DNA from: Platanthera guangdongensis
Taxonomy: Eukaryota > Streptophyta > Magnoliopsida > Asparagales > Orchidaceae
Direction of reading: 5' to 3'
Assembly: GCA_039583875.1 (NCBI GenBank)
Contig: CM077147.1
Coordinates: 113,518,440-113,582,439 of the forward strand
DNA: 64,000 nucleotides
Shown here one piece after another: positions 34,032 through 44,175 of the stretch (position 1 is its first letter; the number at the start of each line of letters is the position of its first letter). Below the pieces are notes generated by a model. It was not told the origin of the DNA. It was given only the letters and a program-made list of their open reading frames with translations, and ran no database searches. Position numbers and translations under genes: made by a program.

Positions 34032-34606
34032 ATGAAACATTTAGTAGACCATCCAGCTCACCAAATCATTGGAGATGCTAGTCAAGGTGTAATGACCAGA
34101 AGCAAGAGCTTGAACTCAGTACTATGTTCAAGCTTTCTGTCTCAAATGGAACCAAAGAAGTTTGAAGAGGCCATTCAAGATTCATTTTGGATTGGTACTA
34201 TGCAGGAAGAGCTGAATCAATTTAAGAGATGCAAAGTTTGCAAACTAGTTCCCAGACCTAAAGGACATAATGTGATACGAACTAAATGGATCTACAAGAA
34301 AAATTTAGATGAAAATGACATTATTGTAGAGAACAAGGCCAGATTGGTGACAAAAGGCTACATGCAGGAAGAAAGAATAGACTTTGACCAGACCTTTGCC
34401 CCAATAGCAAGTATGGAAGCAATAACACTATTCCTTGCCTATATAGCCTATAAAGAATTCCAGGTCTTTCAAATGGATGTTAAATCAACATTCCTAAATG
34501 GAGATATAAAAGAGCAAGTATATGTGGACCATCCATCAGATTTTGTAGATCCTCTCTTTCCTGATCATGTCGATAGACTTATGAAAGCTCTATATGGATT
34601 GAAACA
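34032..34606 (+). pseudogene. pol: Copia E pol: reverse transcriptase, N-terminal part
   Basis: It opens with SQGVMTRSK and [16 protein letters not shown], then [21 protein letters not shown] and [20 protein letters not shown]. It reaches KALYGLK and is cut there by gypsy F. The continuation QAPRAWY is at 48873, so 34606 and 48873 were once adjacent. This is an open 190-codon stretch. Confidence 0.92.
34602..34606. other. Target-site duplicate of gypsy F, left copy
   Basis: AAACA directly before TGTAACATC. The identical AAACA is at 48868-48872 after F's other end. Confidence 0.93.
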
Positions 34607-34685
34607 TGTAACATCTCATGTCACTTCTAGGCCCCTTTCACTTAGATTGGGTTAGGCATGGGGTGTGTGATAGGGGATTTAGCTA

Positions 34686-35150
34686 GGTTTGACCCTGGGT
34701 AGTGGGTTGTAGCTATGTGGGCCCACTAAGGGGCCAAAGTCAAACTATGTCAAACTAGCCTAAATAGGAACCCTAACCACACCATGACCCCACCACATTG
34801 CCCTAACCCTAAAACAATCTAAGTGGACCCTAGGGCATGCCATTAGGTCAACCCTTTGACCCTAATTGACCAAAGTCAACCATGGCCCTAATATGGTCAA
34901 ACCTATACCTATAGGCCCAATTAGCCTAAGTGGGGCATACCCTTGGCCCAACCCAAGTTGGGTGGTGCCACTAGGCTCATGACCATCAAAGTGGGGTCAT
35001 CCCACTCACCTTGGTTGACCAAGTCAACTCATGTCAACCAAGTCAACCCATTTAGCCTAAAAGAGAAAATGAAGGCCAAGCACATTCCCATTGGGCTAAG
35101 TCTATCCAAATCAGCCCAAGCCCAACCCAAGTGGTCAAAGACAACTTCTA
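34686..35150 (+). promoter_or_regulatory. Cluster of W-box-like TTGAC/GTCAA motifs in F LTR
   Basis: At least twelve TTGAC cores on either strand (many TTGACC or GGTCAA) lie within about 460 bp, including GTTGACCAAGTCAACTC and the adjoining TGTCAACCAAGTCAACCC. The same cluster is in the 3' LTR (44255-44710). W-boxes (TTGACC/T) bind WRKY factors; binding here is inferred. Confidence 0.55.
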
Positions 35151-35339
35151 ACCCCCAAAATCAGGAGAGAGAGTGCATGAAAAGGGGTAGAAATGAGATT
35201 TTAAGATGAAGAGGAGAGAGAAATGGGGATGAAGAGGAAGTGTGGGCACATGGCCACCCCTTCAGCTGCAATTCTCTGCCCAACACATGCTGGTCGGCCT
35301 CCTCAGGCAATTCTAGAAGAATTTAGAGCATGGTGACCA

Positions 35340-35900
35340 CTTGGCACCATGGGTGGAGTAACCAAAGTGCAACCCGACCCCCCCCCCCCATTGGAGTTAT
35401 CTCCACATACACCCTCTTTCAGCCCAAATCACCCCCACCATCAGCTTCAGAGAGAGGAGAGGAGTGGAAATCGACTACTGAATCGAAGAAAATGGTGGAG
35501 AATCGTGATTTTGAGCAGGAGATCGCCGGAGCTGTAGAACCATGGCCATCCGCCGCCAAACTCGCTGCCGCGCCGCCATTCAGGTTCGTTTCACCTCACC
35601 TCTACCCGTACTAGGATCGTAGATCAACTAGGTGAGATATCGGTCTCAATTAAGCCCGATGCCATGGGAGGAATGAGGGATTTTTCCAAGCTTTCTTAAC
35701 CACTCGGGATCGCCGTCGCCGCCGTCTCCCGCCGCCCCGTCACCGGGAAACGATAGCCACCACCACCGTGAAGGTGATGGCACCGTTGGCCGGGGGTGGC
35801 GTCGCCTCCGGTGGCCGGAAATGGCCCCGCAATATCCCCAGGTCGGCTCGATCTCAGCCGTTGGACTGGTGGAGAAGATAAACGGATGCCGTCAAAACGT
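35340..35900 (+). other. GC-rich block of F LTR with conserved short ORFs
   Basis: The block contains a 94-codon frame (35330-35614) that is also 94 codons long in the 3' LTR (44899-45183) and runs of CGCCGCC/CCGCCGTC. A C-run (about 35379-35390) precedes it. It contrasts with the AT-rich sequence on its right and could be a captured gene-leader fragment, or simply LTR sequence. Confidence 0.4.
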
Positions 35901-36539
35901 GCTTTAAGATCCGTGCGACAGATCGTATTTAAATCAAATTAAACTATAGTATAATTGATTATGTGTCACATAAATTCTGTTAAATTGCAAGCAAGCTTTA
36001 GGCCTCTTATATGCATTTGCAGATCTGACACTCAACAGGAAAATTGTACCTGACTGTCTTACCTTTAATTGGCCACCATAAACTTGTGATTTGGTGTAGT
36101 ATACTGTAGGGCAGTTTTGCTAGGACTGGTCCTAGACAAGGGCAGAACTTCATTTGGCTGCCCAAGTCAAACCAGTAATCAACATGGCCCAAATTTTGGG
36201 TACATGCATGATTATGGCATATTTAGCACCTGTCAAAAATTGGGAATTTTTGGGGATATATTTCCTATAGTTTTTGCTTAATAATCAAAAAGAAAATAAA
36301 TGAAATAATTTGAGTTGTATGCCTCCAAATGGCCCCAAATTTTGGTGGCCTGTCCTTAGGGGCATTATCAGTGTGTGTTTAAAATTTCAGCCAATTTGGA
36401 CCACTGCATGTGGGGTAATTCCACTTGCATGTGTTGGCTTGATATAGGCTTGGTGTGCATTTAGCCTAAAATGAAATATTGTGTATTCAGCCATCTTGGA
36501 ACATTCAAAAATCCTGATTTTATTTATAGAGACATATTA

Positions 36540-36599
36540 GGGTGTAATACACCCCTCATAGAAATAATGGGATTTTTGGAAGCAAAAATCCCATTATTT
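36540..36599 (+). other. Two perfect hairpins in F 5' LTR
   Basis: GGGTGT-AAT-ACACCC (36540-36554) is followed by a 17-bp perfect stem (36562-36578 with 36583-36599) closed by loop GAAG. Both are unchanged in the 3' LTR (second stem 46137-46174). Confidence 0.8.
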
Positions 36600-37820
36600 G
36601 GAATTTTTGAAGAATTGGACTTTTTGATAAATAAATTTTAAAATAAGCTTATCCATGAGATAAAATACCCAAATATTGTCAAGGCCAATGTCATGTTAGA
36701 CTTAAATCCTAAAAATTTTTATTTCTGTGTTTGATGAATTTTAAGTGGAGTTATATAGAAATTACAATTTTGTCATTATCACATTTATTTAGAACATTGA
36801 TGGAATATTCAGTAGAAAATTATGAAAAATTTTCTAGGGTTGTGTTTGTGAATAAATAACCTTGGACATTTATCTCAGCATTTTTGGATGACCAGTAAAT
36901 TTTTAAAACTTATAGTGGCATTTTGGTAAATTGTAAAGAATTGAATTTGGTAGGCCATTACACTATAGAAGTTGATGAAACTCTGTCATTAGCCTTAAAA
37001 TAATGATATATAAGCTCTGTAATGTTCCTAGAATTTTCAGTAATGTATTCCTCTTACTTCATTTGGAAAATGAAAATTGTATGAATTTTGTATTACTTAA
37101 GGAATAAATAGAAATAATCAAAGGAAAATAATAAATTTAGGTAGACAGCAGTATGGCACCAAGATACATCTCAGGAAAAATTCCTTAGGTCAGTGGCTTT
37201 AAATTTGGGATACTTCATGTATTTAATGACCTAGGGGATTAAATTAATAATTTAATTAAAACCCTTAATGACTTAGGAAAATAATGGAAATTTATCCTAG
37301 TCATCATGTAGGTCCATACCATCCTAGGATAAATGATTTCAGGCATATGGATAGAGGAATTGGACGTTCTATTTTGGGTGGTATTAGGTCATGGGCTACG
37401 TATAGCATAAATGAGTTAGAGTATAAGGACCGCTAGGGGATAGATCGACGTCGAGCTAGAGATTTAAGTTGGTGAATAACTCTGGTGGGTAGTATTGTTA
37501 GTGACGAGAATAAAAGTGCAAGTCCTTAGGTAGTAACTGGAGTGGATGCCGACGGAAGACCGTCGGTTTCCCGGTAATATCTTAAGTCATTAGGATTGTT
37601 CCAGAGCAACAATGAGAGCTGGGGTGAATTATGGGTAGTCATCAACTAAAGTAAATATCCTTGCGAAATGGAACTTTGGGCGTAATCCCAATGTAGTTCC
37701 TAGTGCCCCCGAGAGCCCTTCACCGGGTATACCCTGGGCAGTCCTGGGATTAACCTTAAATCACTAAGTATAATAACCCGTAGACAAGAGTAGTCTAATA
37801 GGTTAAGACATTTGTAGTAC

Positions 37821-37940
37821 ATTCTCACCCGTGTAGGGTTGGAGAGATTCATGATATATTCTCACCCGTGTAGGGTTTGAGGGAATTGAAATAAAGGCAC
37901 TATTGTGCGTTCTCACCCGTGTTGGGTTTGAGGGATTCAG
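37821..37940 (+). repeat. Three-copy tandem repeat in F LTR
   Basis: Three units of TTCTCACCCGTGTAGGGTTT-GAGGGATT spaced about 37-50 bp. The repeat recurs at 47396-47515 and in diverged form in the minus-strand relic near 18380-18470. Confidence 0.75.
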
Positions 37941-39296
37941 GACAGGTTGGTCCTGCGAGCTGTAGGCTCGGGATGAAATACTTGCATGTGCATAAATATA
38001 GTGGCGGGGCATGCGGTACTGGCCATTTGTCACACTGATGGCAGTACGGTGCACCAGGCGGTTGTGAGGGTTAGAGGGGCCAGTGGGTTATTTTACACTG
38101 CGGTCTGGAGCACGATCCCCGATAACGCACATCCGACCCAACAAGACTGATGGGTTGTCAGCAAAGTACATATGTGAGACTCTAGAGTGCACCTTGGACG
38201 TGTACAGAGGCGTATGAGAGGGGTGTAAGGTTTGGTAGTGTGCATACCGGCCTAGAAGTGGAGATGCCCGCTCCGCTGCTGCCGTAGCCACAGCAGTGGT
38301 ACCCGAGAGTGATGCTAGCTATCAAAAAGTGGGAACTAAAGGTCTGTGATCACAGAGTCGTTGTGTGTGAGTTGCACTTGCCTGTGCATAAAGTTGCATC
38401 ATAACATTCATTCATATTAGGTCATACGCTTCATAGATCCTTATCATATAAATTAGTATGGGCTCTTTTATATGATAAGTTAAATTTCCTGGAAATCCTA
38501 ACTTATATATTTGTATGGACATTTATATAAGTTAGGATACTTTTGTGATGATAGTCTAGTGGTAGAATAGTTTTATTTCCATGCACTTACTTTCTGCTCT
38601 TTACTTCCTTAGTAGTACTGCACTTTACTTACTTGTACCATATACTTAAAACTGCTAGAGTAGAATAATAACATCCATTATAACTGCTAGTTAGATCTTG
38701 TCACTTGTTTCCACCTTTGCTACCCCTTGTTGTCCTCCGCTTCGTCCTCCCGCTCGGTGCCTAGGAGTTGCGGGTCGAGGTGCGGAGGAAACGACTTAGT
38801 CTTTTTGACTAATGGTCGGTGACCATACTATTTTTAGGAGCCCGTGGAGATGGAGCACCAGCACGTCGAGGAGACATTACTTGAGGAGCAGATACCGCTA
38901 CAGCAGGCTACTACCACTACTGTGCGTCCTCAGGTGGGACGAGTTCTGATGTTTTAGTATAGCTTCCGCTTTTATTTGAGAGAGAGAGTTGATTTGATGT
39001 ACTGGGCATAAGCCCTTATTACTCTTTCATTTTGTACTCATTGTGGACTATGTTTATGTACTTTTCATTCCATATATATGATATGTACTCTGTGCCTTGT
39101 GGACTAGTAGAATTGTTACACTACTATATTTCTTTTCTCATATTGGCCTACAGGTTATGTTTATGATCGTAATAGCCGGCAGAATCGGCATGTTGTGGTG
39201 TCGACTAACCCGTGCGTTAGTTCCACCGTAAGGCGGCGGTTCTGGGCATAAGATCTGGTAGCCCTCCTTGGTAAGGGGGAGGGGGGTCTTACAACC

Positions 39297-39311
39297 TGGT
39301 ATCACTTGAAC
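39297..39311 (+). other. Gypsy F primer-binding site
   Basis: TGGTATCACTTGAAC starts three bases after the LTR. The first eight bases match the initiator-Met tRNA complement; the rest is diverged, so the assignment is moderate. Confidence 0.6.
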
Positions 39312-39320
39312 AACGATCAT

Positions 39321-40595
39321 ATGAGAAAGAAGTCCACAACACGGCACCACCCCCGCCCGAGCATTAGTTTGCGGACAAACTAAGCAGCGGAAGCAGTGGT
39401 GTGCCCATGTGTAAAAGTCACATAAAATGTTCCACTAAGTATAATGAGTTAGGCCAGTTCTGTTTTAACCTTACCTTTATGCAACCTCCACAGGTCGTCG
39501 TGCCGCAAAATGTGGCTCCTGCCCCTCCAGCTGCCACTCCATTCCTACATACGGAGATGGGGCAGACTTTGACGGCGATTCTGGATGCCTTCAAATCCCA
39601 GCAAGTCCCGGCTCCGCAGCCAAATCCGTGGTCGAGCTGGCTAAGTGCCTTCAAGAGCCTGTCCCCACCGATGTACCGTGGGACAGAGGATGCGGTAAAG
39701 ACGGAGGAATGGCTGGAGGCCATACACGAGATTTTAGCAAGCATCAGCTGCCCAGTCGGCGAGGTAGTACCTCTAGCCACCTCTGCACTAGAGGCTCATG
39801 CGAAGAGATGGTGGAAATTAGTGCGGGAGTATACATATGTGGACTAGGAGCTGTCAGAGATATCGTGGGAGGGGTTTGGCTATGTATTTTTGGATTACTT
39901 CATCTCTACTAAGGACAGAGATGCCTTGCAGGAGAGGTTTTTGAACCTCAGGTAGGGGACTAGATCGGTGATCGAGTATCAGAGAGAGTTCTCTCATTTG
40001 GCCAGATTCAGAGGGATTCAGGATACCGATGATAGGAGGTATGCCAAGAGGTTCTACCAGGGCCTCAGGGACGTCTTGAGGCAGGCCTTGCTGTTCATTT
40101 CTCATGGCACCTCTAGGCAGATCATTGAGATGGCAAAGAAGCTGGAGGCTGACCAGCTGATGGTGCAAGGTAGAGGAAAGAGACCGTTTGATGGGTCGAC
40201 ATTAGGAGAGAGCAGCAGGGGCTCTCAGAGAGGCAGGACTATCGGATATAAGAAGGGTGGGGGACGTCGTCGTCCCAACTTCAGGTAGGAGCAGGGGCCT
40301 CCTCCAGCATTAGCTCCCCCACCTCTACAGGTGCATGATCCGAGGAGACAGGATGACCATGTCCACCGGCAGGTAGTTTGTTACGGAAGCCGCCAGACCG
40401 GGCACATTAGTTCGGAGTGCCCCCATCAATTCCATCCTCCTCCTCCTCCACCTCCAGTGGCCCCAGTATAGTAGGGCCGAGGCCGAGGCCGAGGACGAGG
40501 CCGAGGTTGGGAATATCACGGCAGGGGACGCAATCAGGAGTAGATATACGCTTTGGACCTCACGGAGCAGAGGAACCTCGAGGAGGTTATCACAG
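39321..40595 (+). pseudogene. gag: Gypsy F gag (two exons before the gag-protease intron)
   Basis: A likely first exon starts at ATG 39321 with a basic N-terminus (MRKKSTTRHHPRP), as common in this lineage; after a candidate leader intron the frame continues VVVPQNVAPAPP. The body runs in a single frame to 40595 with stops at 39845, about 39956, 40286, about 40470 and 40541. Retrotransposon-gag features: PMYRGTEDAVKTEEWLEAI, AKRWWKLV, YQREFSHLARF, RFYQGLRD. The zinc knuckle is CYGSRQTGHISSEC, with Ser for the second Cys. A GRGRGRGRG tract follows. The frame enters the intron after codons for VIT. Confidence 0.8.
39399..39493 (+). other. Candidate leader intron of gypsy F gag (95 bp)
   Basis: Donor GTGTGC at 39399 and acceptor CCTCCACAG ending 39493. 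Removing it joins a basic first exon (one stop) in frame, phase 0, to the gag body. G has a related donor sequence (GGTGAGCACATGTGT at 52285) and an acceptor at 52440. Without the intron a downstream ATG (39479) could start gag, so this is tentative. Confidence 0.45.
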
Positions 40596-40689
40596 GTACT
40601 TTAGATTATTATTAAATTCCTTGAGTTTTCAATTATATAGTACCTGGAACTATATGGTAACAATTAATTTTAACTTAAACAAACCTCAG
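40596..40689 (+). other. Spliceosomal-type intron between gag and protease, gypsy F (94 bp)
   Basis: Exon end CACAG, donor GTACTT at 40596, AT-rich body, branch-like TTTAAC about 20 bp before acceptor AACCTCAG ending 40689. The gag frame and the protease frame differ by one base, and removing 94 bp puts them in one frame through a split Asp codon (G plus AC, phase 1). The spliced spacing between the VIT of gag and the protease DTGAS equals that of intron-less relatives as I know them. Unspliced RNA stops at TAA 40613-40615. G has an intron at the same codon. Confidence 0.75.
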
Positions 40690-42658
40690 ACATAGTTATG
40701 ATCAGCGGCAAGCCCGCACATACTCTCTTCGATACGGGTGCTTCGCACTCGTTCATATCTGAGGCCTTCGTAGACGGACTCGAAGGCGTGGAAAGATTTC
40801 CGGGACTAGAGATGAGGGTGCGTCTACCCGATGGGTCAGAACTGCGGACCACTGCCCATTATGATATGGAGGCCGAGATTGGCGGCAAGGCATTTGAGGC
40901 GCCAGCAACTATTCTGAAGCTGCAGGACTTCGACTTGATTTTGGGCATGACATGGTTACATCGGAACCATGCTCAGATAGATTGCCCTTCAAGGAGGATC
41001 ACACTAAGGCATGGCGACTCCCATGTTATCATCGAAGGTATTCAACCTATCTGCCACCTATTGTTATCCTCTGTACAGGCTGTGAAGGCCCACGAGCAGG
41101 GAGAAGAAGTTTATCTTATCTGCTTTGAGATGGTGGGAGCAGAGACTTCTATTTCAGATATTCCGGTGGTCCGCGATTTCTTCGACGTGTTCCCGGAGAA
41201 ATTGCCCGGGTTACCACCAGCCAGGGACTCGGATTTCAGGATTCAGCTAGTATCGGGATTGAGGTCGGTATCCCGAGCACCTTACAGGATGGCTCCTAGA
41301 GAGTTGGCAGAGTTCAGGACTCAACTTCAGGAGCTAGTTGTGTCGGGATTTGTGTGGCCCAGTTCATCACCATGGGGAGCGCCAGTTCTCTTTGTGAAGA
41401 AGAAGGACGGGTCATTGCGACTATGCATAGATTACCGGGAGCTGAACCGGTTAACGGTCCGCAATACCTATCCACTGCCTCGGATAGATGAGCAATTTGA
41501 CCAGCTGTAGGGAGCCTTCCGGTTCTCTAAGCTAGATTTGCGATCCGGTTACTACCAGCTCCGCATTCGGGAAGAGGACATACCGAAGACGGCATTCAGT
41601 TCACGTTATGGATTATACGAGTTTACGGTGATGCCTTTTGGGCACACGAATGCCCCTGCCGCATTCATGAGTCTAATGAACCGTGTATCCGAGCCCTTCT
41701 TAGACCGCTTCGTGATTGTATTCATCGACGACATATTGATCTATTCCCGGACTCAGGAGGAGCATACAGAGCATTTGACGCAGGTCTTGCAGAGGCTGAG
41801 GGAGTCCCAGATGTATGCAAAGTTTTCAAAGTGCCAGTTCTGGCTACAGGAGGTGGCTTTCCTGGGGCACACTATCAGTGGGCTGGATTAGCAGTGGATC
41901 CAGCCAAGATAGAGACTGTGAGGGATTGGCCACGACCGAAGACCGCATCCGACATTCGCAGTTTCTTGGGGCTAGCAGGGTATTATCGTAAGTTCGTGGA
42001 GGGGTTCTCGAGGATAGCACTCCACCTCACGTCCTTGATGAAGAAGGATGTATATTTTGTTTGGTCAGAGCAGTGCGAGACGGCATTTCAGGAGTTGAAG
42101 GACCGACTCATCTCATCCCCTATTCTTGCACTTCCATCCGGGAGTGAAGGATTTTAGATCTACACAGATGCCTCTTACCAGGGGATGGGTGCTGTCCTGA
42201 TGCAGCATGGACATGTTATTGCTTATGCTTCAAGACAGTTGAAGAAGCATGAGCATAACTATCCAGTACATGAATTAGAGCTCGGGGCTGTGGTATTCGC
42301 CCTAAAGATGTGGAGACATTACTTATATGGGATTCATTGTGATATTTATTCTGATCACAAGAATCTTAAATATATCGATACGCAGAAGGACTTAAACCTA
42401 CGACAGAGGAGATGGCTGGAGTTCCTCTGCAACTATGATTATAAGATCAACTACAATCCGGGGAAAGCGAACACAGTAGCAGATGCTTTCAGTAGGAGGG
42501 CCGACACTTCTAGATCGGAGCCTCAGTTGATGTCTATAGAGCTGCTACGGATGATGGAAGACATGCACATTACAATGGTATCTGAGGCCGAACCAGTGGT
42601 ATATCGAGAGTATTTGAGCTCAGTGATCAGTGATGATGATATACGGGAGCGCATCTGA
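40690..42658 (+). pseudogene. pol: Gypsy F pol: protease, RT and RNase H
   Basis: Protease begins [21 protein letters not shown] with the DTG active site and [16 protein letters not shown] downstream. RT follows: [30 protein letters not shown], catalytic FIDDILIY intact near 41720-41745, then FLGHTISG. RNase H shows [24 protein letters not shown] and YSDHKNLKY. Lesions: TAG 41508, a one-base shift near 41880, TAG 42155 and TGA 42656. Catalytic residues are all present, so the copy died by a few changes only. Confidence 0.92.
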
Positions 42659-44077
42659 ACACATCAGAGGCTGGATGCCGCATTACAACCGATTTTCAGT
42701 GCCCTGGAAAGGGGCAAGGTTGAGGACTACACGCTACAGGATGATCTTCTTCGATTCCGTGGACGCATTTACATACCAGCAGGGGGAAGTATCCGGGATG
42801 ACATACTCAGAGAGGCTCATTGCTCAAGATATTCAGTGCATCCCAGCATCACCAAGATGTGGGCAGATTTGCGGAGGTCTATGTATTGGCCTGTGATGAA
42901 GAGGGAGATCACTCATTTTGTGACATTCTGCGAGACATATCAGCGCGTGAAGGTGGAATGTAAGAGCCCAGGAGGTTTGCTACAGCAACTGCCAGTCCCA
43001 GAGTGGAAGTTCGAGGACATTGCTATGGATTTTGTGCACGGACTACCTCGCTCCCACTCTGGGCATGATTCTATATGGGTCATAGTAGACAGACTGACCA
43101 AGGTAGCGTGCTTTATTCCAGTTCGGAAGGATGCCCCAGTTGCGGTTCTGGTAAGACTATTTGTGGAGCAGTTTGTCATATACCATGGCATTCCCAGGAC
43201 GATTGTTTCGGACCGTGATGATCGGTTCACTTCGAGCGAGTGGAGGGCCGTGCATGCTTACTTGGGCTCTCGGCTTACTTTTAGTACCTCCTTCCACCCG
43301 CAGACTGACGGACAGACCGAGCGGACCATCCGGACCATGGAGGATCTACTCCGACTGTGCATATTGGATACAGGGAAGCCTTGGGAAAGGCTACTACCAC
43401 TGATCGAATTCTCCTACAATAACAACCACCAGGCTAGCATCAGGATGGCTCCTTATGAGGCACTTTATGGGAGGAAATGTCGGACACCACTATCATGGGT
43501 TCAGGATGTGGATACCAAGGTTCTTGGATCTGATTATATAAAGGATACTAAGGCTCACGTACATTTGATTAGGGATCGGCTGCTAGAGGCCCAGAGCAGA
43601 CAGGCGAAGTATTACGATGCTCGACACCGGAAGGTGGAGTTCCATGTTGGAGACAGGGTTTTCTTGAAGATACATCCAGTACACGATGTCTCTCGGGTGT
43701 GGAGGCACAAGAAGCTCAGTCCTCGATACATGGGGCCGTACTTGATCCTGGAGCGGATCGGCCCCTTAGCTTACCGACTGCAGCTGCCACCGGAGCTGGG
43801 TGCACTACATGATGTTTTCCATGTCTCTTCCTTGCGAAGTGCTCTCCTACGGCCGGAGCAGCACGTTACTACTACATCCGGTCCAATAGCGCCAGATAGA
43901 TCCGTCAGATTGGAGCCGATCCGGATTGATGATACAGATGTCCGAGTGTTGCGGAAGAAGAAGGTCCGTCTTGTGAAGGTGATGTGGTCCAACCAAGGAC
44001 GGGAGGAACACACCTGAGAGCCAAGGGATCTAATGCTGCAGCGACACCCGGAGCTGTTCACTTCAGGTATACTTTAG
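42659..44077 (+). pseudogene. pol: Gypsy F pol: integrase with chromodomain-like tail
   Basis: After TGA 42656 the same frame stays open for about 450 codons. Zinc finger: HCSRYSVHPS and CETYQRVKVEC, with the Cys pair partly changed (CETY). DDE: Asp in MDFVHGLPRS, Asp in VSDRDDRFT, Glu in TERTIRTME. The C-terminus has LSPRYMGPYLILERIG, a conserved HDVFHVSSLR and the tail VRLVKVMWSNQGREE; a TGA at 44015 replaces Trp inside the tail, and the frame ends at 44077. The nearest intact gypsy integrase in the window. Confidence 0.92.
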
Positions 44078-44175
44078 TTTATACGTTTAAAATTTCTTAT
44101 AATTCTTGCAAGTAGAACCCCGTAGACCCGAACTTAAATTTTGGGGAGGAAATTATTTTCTTGTTTATTGGAATT
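44078..44175 (+). other. Gypsy F 3' untranslated region with purine tract
   Basis: TTTTGGGGAGGAAA (44138-44151) is the likely purine tract, but it lies about 25 bp before the LTR rather than adjacent, which suggests a short insertion or a shifted LTR start. Confidence 0.5.

Larger units (their letters stand above)
34607..39293 (+). repeat. Gypsy F 5' LTR (4687 bp)
   Basis: TGTAACATC to CTTACA; the PBS follows at 39297. Contents: a TTGAC/GTCAA cluster (34686-35150), a GC-rich block with short open frames (35340-35850), a long AT-rich part with perfect hairpins (36540-36599), a tandem repeat (37821-37940), a GAGAGAGAG stretch near 38980 and conserved GTCGACTAACCCGTGCGTTAG near the end. Open frames in it are kept in both LTRs but show no recognisable protein. 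Confidence 0.92.
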
